Source: 66-474 sp036568625 | Lineage (GTDB): Bacteria; Pseudomonadota; Gammaproteobacteria; Xanthomonadales; Rhodanobacteraceae | Length of the DNA stretch: 7,904 nt | Reading direction: 5' to 3' | Assembly (NCBI GenBank): GCA_036568625.1 | Contig: DATCSF010000237.1 | Coordinates: forward strand, 1 to 7,904 | In this document: positions 4,761 to 7,904 of the stretch, in pieces | Layout of the letters: each line of letters starts with the position of its first letter | Numbering within the stretch: position 1 is the stretch's first letter | Made by a program: the position numbers and the translations under genes | The notes under the pieces: generated by a model | What the model was told of the DNA's origin: nothing | What the model saw: the letters and a program-made list of their open reading frames with translations, nothing else | Databases searched by the model: none

Positions 4761-7592
4761 GTGAGTGACGGCGGCAGTTTGTTGCGACAACTGGCGGAAA
4801 CTTCCCAGTTCGGCGGTGGCAACGCCGCGTATCTCGACCAGTTGTATGAGGATTGGCTGCGCGATCCCCAATCGGTCTCCCCGCAATGGCGCACCTGGTT
4901 TCAGAGCCTGCGCGGCAACGGTGACATTTCCCACGCCGATGCGATCGCCCGCATCGTTGCCGCGCAGCAGCAGGGTCGCCGCGTGGGCACTCCCCTGGAC
5001 GATGCGCATGCCCGCAAACAGGCGGGCGTCCTGCGTTTCCTGACCGCGTATCGTTCGCGCGGCCACCTCGCGGCCGAACTCGATCCCCTTGCCATCGCGC
5101 CCAAGCGGCCCGCTCCCGATCTGGACCTGCCCTTCCACGGCCTGTCGGACGCCGACCTCGACACCGAATTCGATTGCGGCACGTTCGCGGGCGGCGGCAA
5201 GCGCATGACCTTGCGCGATTTGCGCCAGCGCCTGCGCCGCACCTACGTCGCCAGCATCGGCGCCGAGTTCATGCACATCAGCGACCACACCCAGCGGCGC
5301 TGGATCTACGATCGGCTCGAACAGGCCAGCGGCGACCCGGGTCTCGACGACGACACCCGCAAGCGCGTGCTGGCTAAGCTGACCGCAGCCGACGGACTGG
5401 AACGCTACCTGCACACGAAGTACGTCGGCCAGAAGCGTTTTTCGCTGGAAGGCGGCGACTCGCTGATCCCGCTGCTGGACGACCTGATCCGACGCGCGGC
5501 CGGCGACGACGTGCACGAGCTGGTGATCGGCATGGCGCACCGCGGGCGCCTGAACGTGCTGGTCAATATCCTCGGCAAGCCGCCGCAACAGTTGTTCGCC
5601 GAATTCGAAGGCAAGCACGACGGCCCAGACGATCCCGCGCATTCCGGCGACGTGAAATACCACATGGGCTTCTCGGCCGACATCGCGGCGCCGGCCGGCA
5701 ACATCCACGTCGCGCTGGCGTTCAATCCGTCGCACCTCGAAATCGTCAATCCGGTGGTATCGGGTTCGGTGCGCGCGCGCCAGATCCGTGCCCACGACGG
5801 CGTACGCGAACACGTGCTGCCGGTGCTGATCCACGGCGACGCGGCCCTGTCGGGCCAGGGCGTGAACATGGAATTGTTCAACATGTCGCGCACGCGCGGC
5901 TTCGGCGTCGGCGGCACCGTGCACCTGGTCGTCAACAACCAGATCGGCTTCACCACCAATGCCGACGACAGCCGCAGCACGCTGTATTGCACGGACGTCG
6001 CCAAGATGGTCAACGCGCCGGTGCTGCACGTGAACGGCGATGACCCTGAAGCCGTGCTGCAATGCGTGCGCCTCGCCTTCGACTTCCGCCAGCAGTTCCA
6101 CAAGGACGTGGTGGTGGACCTGGTCTGCTACCGCCGGCACGGCCACAACGAGGCCGACGAGCCCTCGGCCACGCAGCCGATCATGTACGACGTGATCAAG
6201 AAGCTGCCGCCGACGCGCGAGCTGTACGCCAAGCAACTGGTCGAACGCAAACTGATCGGCGAAGAAGACGGCAAGAAGCTGTTCGAGGATTATCGTACCC
6301 AGCTCGACGCGGGCAAGCCGGTGACCGAGTTGGCGCCGCCCGGTTCGCAGAAATACATCGTCGATTGGACGCGCTTCATGAAAGGCGACCTGGCGCAGCC
6401 CGTCGAAACCGGTGTGAAACGCCGGGTTCTGGACGAACTGGCCGGCAAGATCCTGACCTGGCCCGACGGCATGACGTTGCAGCCGCGCGTTGCCAAGATT
6501 TATACCGAGCGCCGCAAGATGGCCCAAGGTGAGGTGCCGCTGGATTGGGGCTACGCCGAAAACATGGCGTATGCCACGCTGATTGCCGACGGCAATGCCC
6601 TGCGGCTGGTGGGGCAGGATTCCGGACGCGGCACCTTCTTCCACCGCCACGCCGAGCTGCACGACCAGAAGACCGGCAACATCTACACTCCGCTTGCGAA
6701 CGTGCAAGAGGGCGTGTCGGTCGAGGTCATCGACTCGCTGCTTTCCGAAGAAGCGGTGATGGCGTTCGAATACGGCTTCGCCACCGCCGATCCCGACACG
6801 CTGGTGCTGTGGGAAGCGCAGTTCGGCGACTTCGCGAACGGCGCCCAGGTGGTCATCGACCAGTTCATCTCCTCCGGCGAAGCCAAGTGGAATCGCCTGT
6901 GCGGTCTGGTGCTGCTGCTGCCGCACGGCTACGAAGGCCAGGGACCGGAGCATTCGTCCGCGCGTCTCGAGCGCTACCTGCAGCTTTGCGCGCTGGACAA
7001 CATGCAGGTGTGCGTGCCGACCACGCCCGCGCAGATGTTCCACATGCTGCGCCGGCAGATGCTGCGCGATGGCCGCAAGCCGCTGGTGGTGATGACGCCG
7101 AAGTCGCTGTTGCGCCACAAGCTGGCGGTGTCGTCGCTGGACGATCTCGAGAACGGCCATTTCCATCTGGTGATCCCCGACCAGCGCATCAAGAACGACA
7201 AGAAGGTCAAGCGCGTGGTGCTGTGCTCGGGCAAGGTCTATTACGACCTTTTCGAGGAAGCCGAAAAGCAAAAGGTCGAGGACGTCGCCATCGTCCGCGT
7301 CGAGCAGTTGTATCCGTTTCCGCGCATCGAGGTGAATGCGGAGCTGGACAAGTATCCAGCCGCGAAGGAAGTGATCTGGTGCCAGGAGGAACCGCAGAAC
7401 CAGGGCGCCTGGTTCCAGATCCGCCATCACCTGCAAGCCTGCGTCAACGGCCACCACAGCCTGCATTACGCAGGCCGGGTCCGCTCGCCGGCGCCTGCCT
7501 GCGGCCACTACAACACCCACGTAGCCGAACAGCACGCGCTGGTGCAACAGGCGCTGGTCGAACCGGTGGGCGACGATCATTCGGCCGAATGA
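4761..7592 (+). CDS. sucA: 2-oxoglutarate dehydrogenase E1 component (thiamine diphosphate-dependent)
   Basis: E1o decarboxylates 2-oxoglutarate and transfers the succinyl group to the lipoyl arm of E2 (SucB), in the TCA cycle. From GTG 4761 it has 943 residues, against 933 in E. coli. The N-terminal E2-binding segment AAYLDQLYEDWLRDP is at about 22-36. MAHRGRLNVLVNILGK at 258-273 holds His260, the same number as an active-site His of E. coli SucA, and YHMGFS holds His301. The thiamine diphosphate motif runs from GDA (359-361) to NN (392-393). CYRRHGHNEADEPSATQP follows. The transketolase-type pyrimidine domain starts near 598 with SGRGTFFHRHAELHDQ. The C-terminal domain contains WCQEEPQNQGAWF. 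Nothing is missing. The start is uncertain: in-frame GTGs lie at 4722, 4749, 4752 and 4761. I prefer 4761 (MSDGGSLLRQLAETSQFGGG) for its ribosome site and N-terminal fit. sucB follows after 55 bases, surely in the same operon. Confidence 0.96.
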   Translation: MSDGGSLLRQLAETSQFGGGNAAYLDQLYEDWLRDPQSVSPQWRTWFQSLRGNGDISHADAIARIVAAQQQGRRVGTPLDDAHARKQAGVLRFLTAYRSRGHLAAELDPLAIAPKRPAPDLDLPFHGLSDADLDTEFDCGTFAGGGKRMTLRDLRQRLRRTYVASIGAEFMHISDHTQRRWIYDRLEQASGDPGLDDDTRKRVLAKLTAADGLERYLHTKYVGQKRFSLEGGDSLIPLLDDLIRRAAGDDVHELVIGMAHRGRLNVLVNILGKPPQQLFAEFEGKHDGPDDPAHSGDVKYHMGFSADIAAPAGNIHVALAFNPSHLEIVNPVVSGSVRARQIRAHDGVREHVLPVLIHGDAALSGQGVNMELFNMSRTRGFGVGGTVHLVVNNQIGFTTNADDSRSTLYCTDVAKMVNAPVLHVNGDDPEAVLQCVRLAFDFRQQFHKDVVVDLVCYRRHGHNEADEPSATQPIMYDVIKKLPPTRELYAKQLVERKLIGEEDGKKLFEDYRTQLDAGKPVTELAPPGSQKYIVDWTRFMKGDLAQPVETGVKRRVLDELAGKILTWPDGMTLQPRVAKIYTERRKMAQGEVPLDWGYAENMAYATLIADGNALRLVGQDSGRGTFFHRHAELHDQKTGNIYTPLANVQEGVSVEVIDSLLSEEAVMAFEYGFATADPDTLVLWEAQFGDFANGAQVVIDQFISSGEAKWNRLCGLVLLLPHGYEGQGPEHSSARLERYLQLCALDNMQVCVPTTPAQMFHMLRRQMLRDGRKPLVVMTPKSLLRHKLAVSSLDDLENGHFHLVIPDQRIKNDKKVKRVVLCSGKVYYDLFEEAEKQKVEDVAIVRVEQLYPFPRIEVNAELDKYPAAKEVIWCQEEPQNQGAWFQIRHHLQACVNGHHSLHYAGRVRSPAPACGHYNTHVAEQHALVQQALVEPVGDDHSAE

Positions 7593-7632
7593 CCACGCGC
7601 CCGCTCCCAACACGTATGCACTCCTGATCCAC

Positions 7633-7637
7633 AAGGA
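7633..7637 (+). promoter_or_regulatory. Ribosome binding site of sucB
   Basis: AAGGA is followed by ten bases and ATG at 7648. The 55-base sucA-sucB gap contains no promoter-like or terminator-like structure. Confidence 0.5.
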
Positions 7638-7647
7638 CAGCCAAATC

Positions 7648-7904
7648 ATGTCGATCGAAGTCAAGGTCCCGGTACTGCCCGAATCCGTCAGCGACGCCAC
7701 CATCGCCACGTGGCACAAGAAACCGGGCGACGCGGTGAAACGCGACGAAAACCTGGTCGACCTCGAAACCGACAAGGTGGTGCTGGAAGTTCCCGCGCCG
7801 GCGGATGGGGTGCTGGCTGAAGTGCTGGCGGGCGAGGGCGATACCGTCACCGCCGGCCAGTTGCTGGCGCGTCTGAACGAGCATGGTGCCGCGGCGGCTG
7901 CGGC
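7648..7904 (+). CDS. sucB: Dihydrolipoyllysine succinyltransferase E2 of 2-oxoglutarate dehydrogenase, N-terminal lipoyl domain (cut by window edge)
   Basis: The E2 core of the 2-oxoglutarate dehydrogenase complex transfers succinyl groups from E1 to coenzyme A. The visible 85 residues begin MSIEVKVPVLPESVSDATIA and form one biotinyl/lipoyl domain. WHKKPGDAVKRDENLVDLE precedes ETDKVVLEVPAPADG, in which Lys43 is the lipoylation site (Lys44 in E. coli). NEHGAAAAA at 78-86 opens an alanine-rich flexible linker. The peripheral-subunit-binding and catalytic domains lie beyond the right edge. PESVSDATIATWHKKPGD and the position after sucA identify it as SucB rather than pyruvate dehydrogenase E2. 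A lipoamide dehydrogenase gene often comes next but cannot be seen. Confidence 0.96.
   Translation, partial: MSIEVKVPVLPESVSDATIATWHKKPGDAVKRDENLVDLETDKVVLEVPAPADGVLAEVLAGEGDTVTAGQLLARLNEHGAAAAA

Noticed and set aside
4734..7850. A 1038-codon open frame on the minus strand opposite sucA and the start of sucB
   Set aside because: Long antisense frames are expected opposite G+C-rich genes. The translation is rich in His, Val, Leu, Gln and Arg with no recognisable domain, and both sense genes are unmistakable.

Overview
The window is a high-G+C, gene-dense stretch of a gammaproteobacterial chromosome. The proteins look closest to the Xanthomonadales/Lysobacterales (Rhodanobacteraceae- or Xanthomonadaceae-like). 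That placement is an inference from protein character, G+C content and the style of the intergenic repeats; no database search was possible. All genes are housekeeping or conserved accessory genes. There is no phage, insertion sequence, CRISPR array, tRNA or rRNA.

Layout: (1) 1-815, minus strand: the N-terminal 271 codons of class II fumarase (fumC), running off the left edge. (2) 816-1013: a divergent intergenic region with a TATAAT for fumC, a TACAAT candidate for purB, and a degenerate inverted repeat in the purB leader. (3) 1014-2381, plus: purB, adenylosuccinate lyase. (4) 2383-3600, plus, one base after purB: a JmjC/cupin ribosomal oxygenase of the RoxA/YcfD type. It carries an in-frame insert of about 12 codons that looks like a degenerate copy of a dispersed intergenic repeat. 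(5) 3654-4619, plus: a two-domain protein, an N-terminal GNAT acetyltransferase joined by a Pro-rich linker to a C-terminal domain of unknown function. It has its own likely promoter and a strong ribosome binding site. (6) 4761-7592, plus: sucA, the E1 subunit of 2-oxoglutarate dehydrogenase, preceded by a TATAAT box. (7) 7648 to the right edge, plus: the lipoyl-domain start of sucB, the E2 subunit.

How the genes work together: sucA and sucB form the usual 2-oxoglutarate dehydrogenase operon. FumC hydrates fumarate to malate, and PurB releases fumarate at two steps of purine synthesis, so the divergent fumC/purB pair joins a fumarate producer to a fumarate consumer. The two enzymes also belong to the same fold superfamily. 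RoxA uses 2-oxoglutarate, the substrate of SucA, to hydroxylate a ribosomal protein. These links are metabolic observations and do not show co-regulation.

No clearly new multi-gene system is visible. The items most worth a second look are the repeat-derived insert inside roxA, the inverted repeat in the purB leader, and the uncharacterised C-terminal domain of the GNAT protein.
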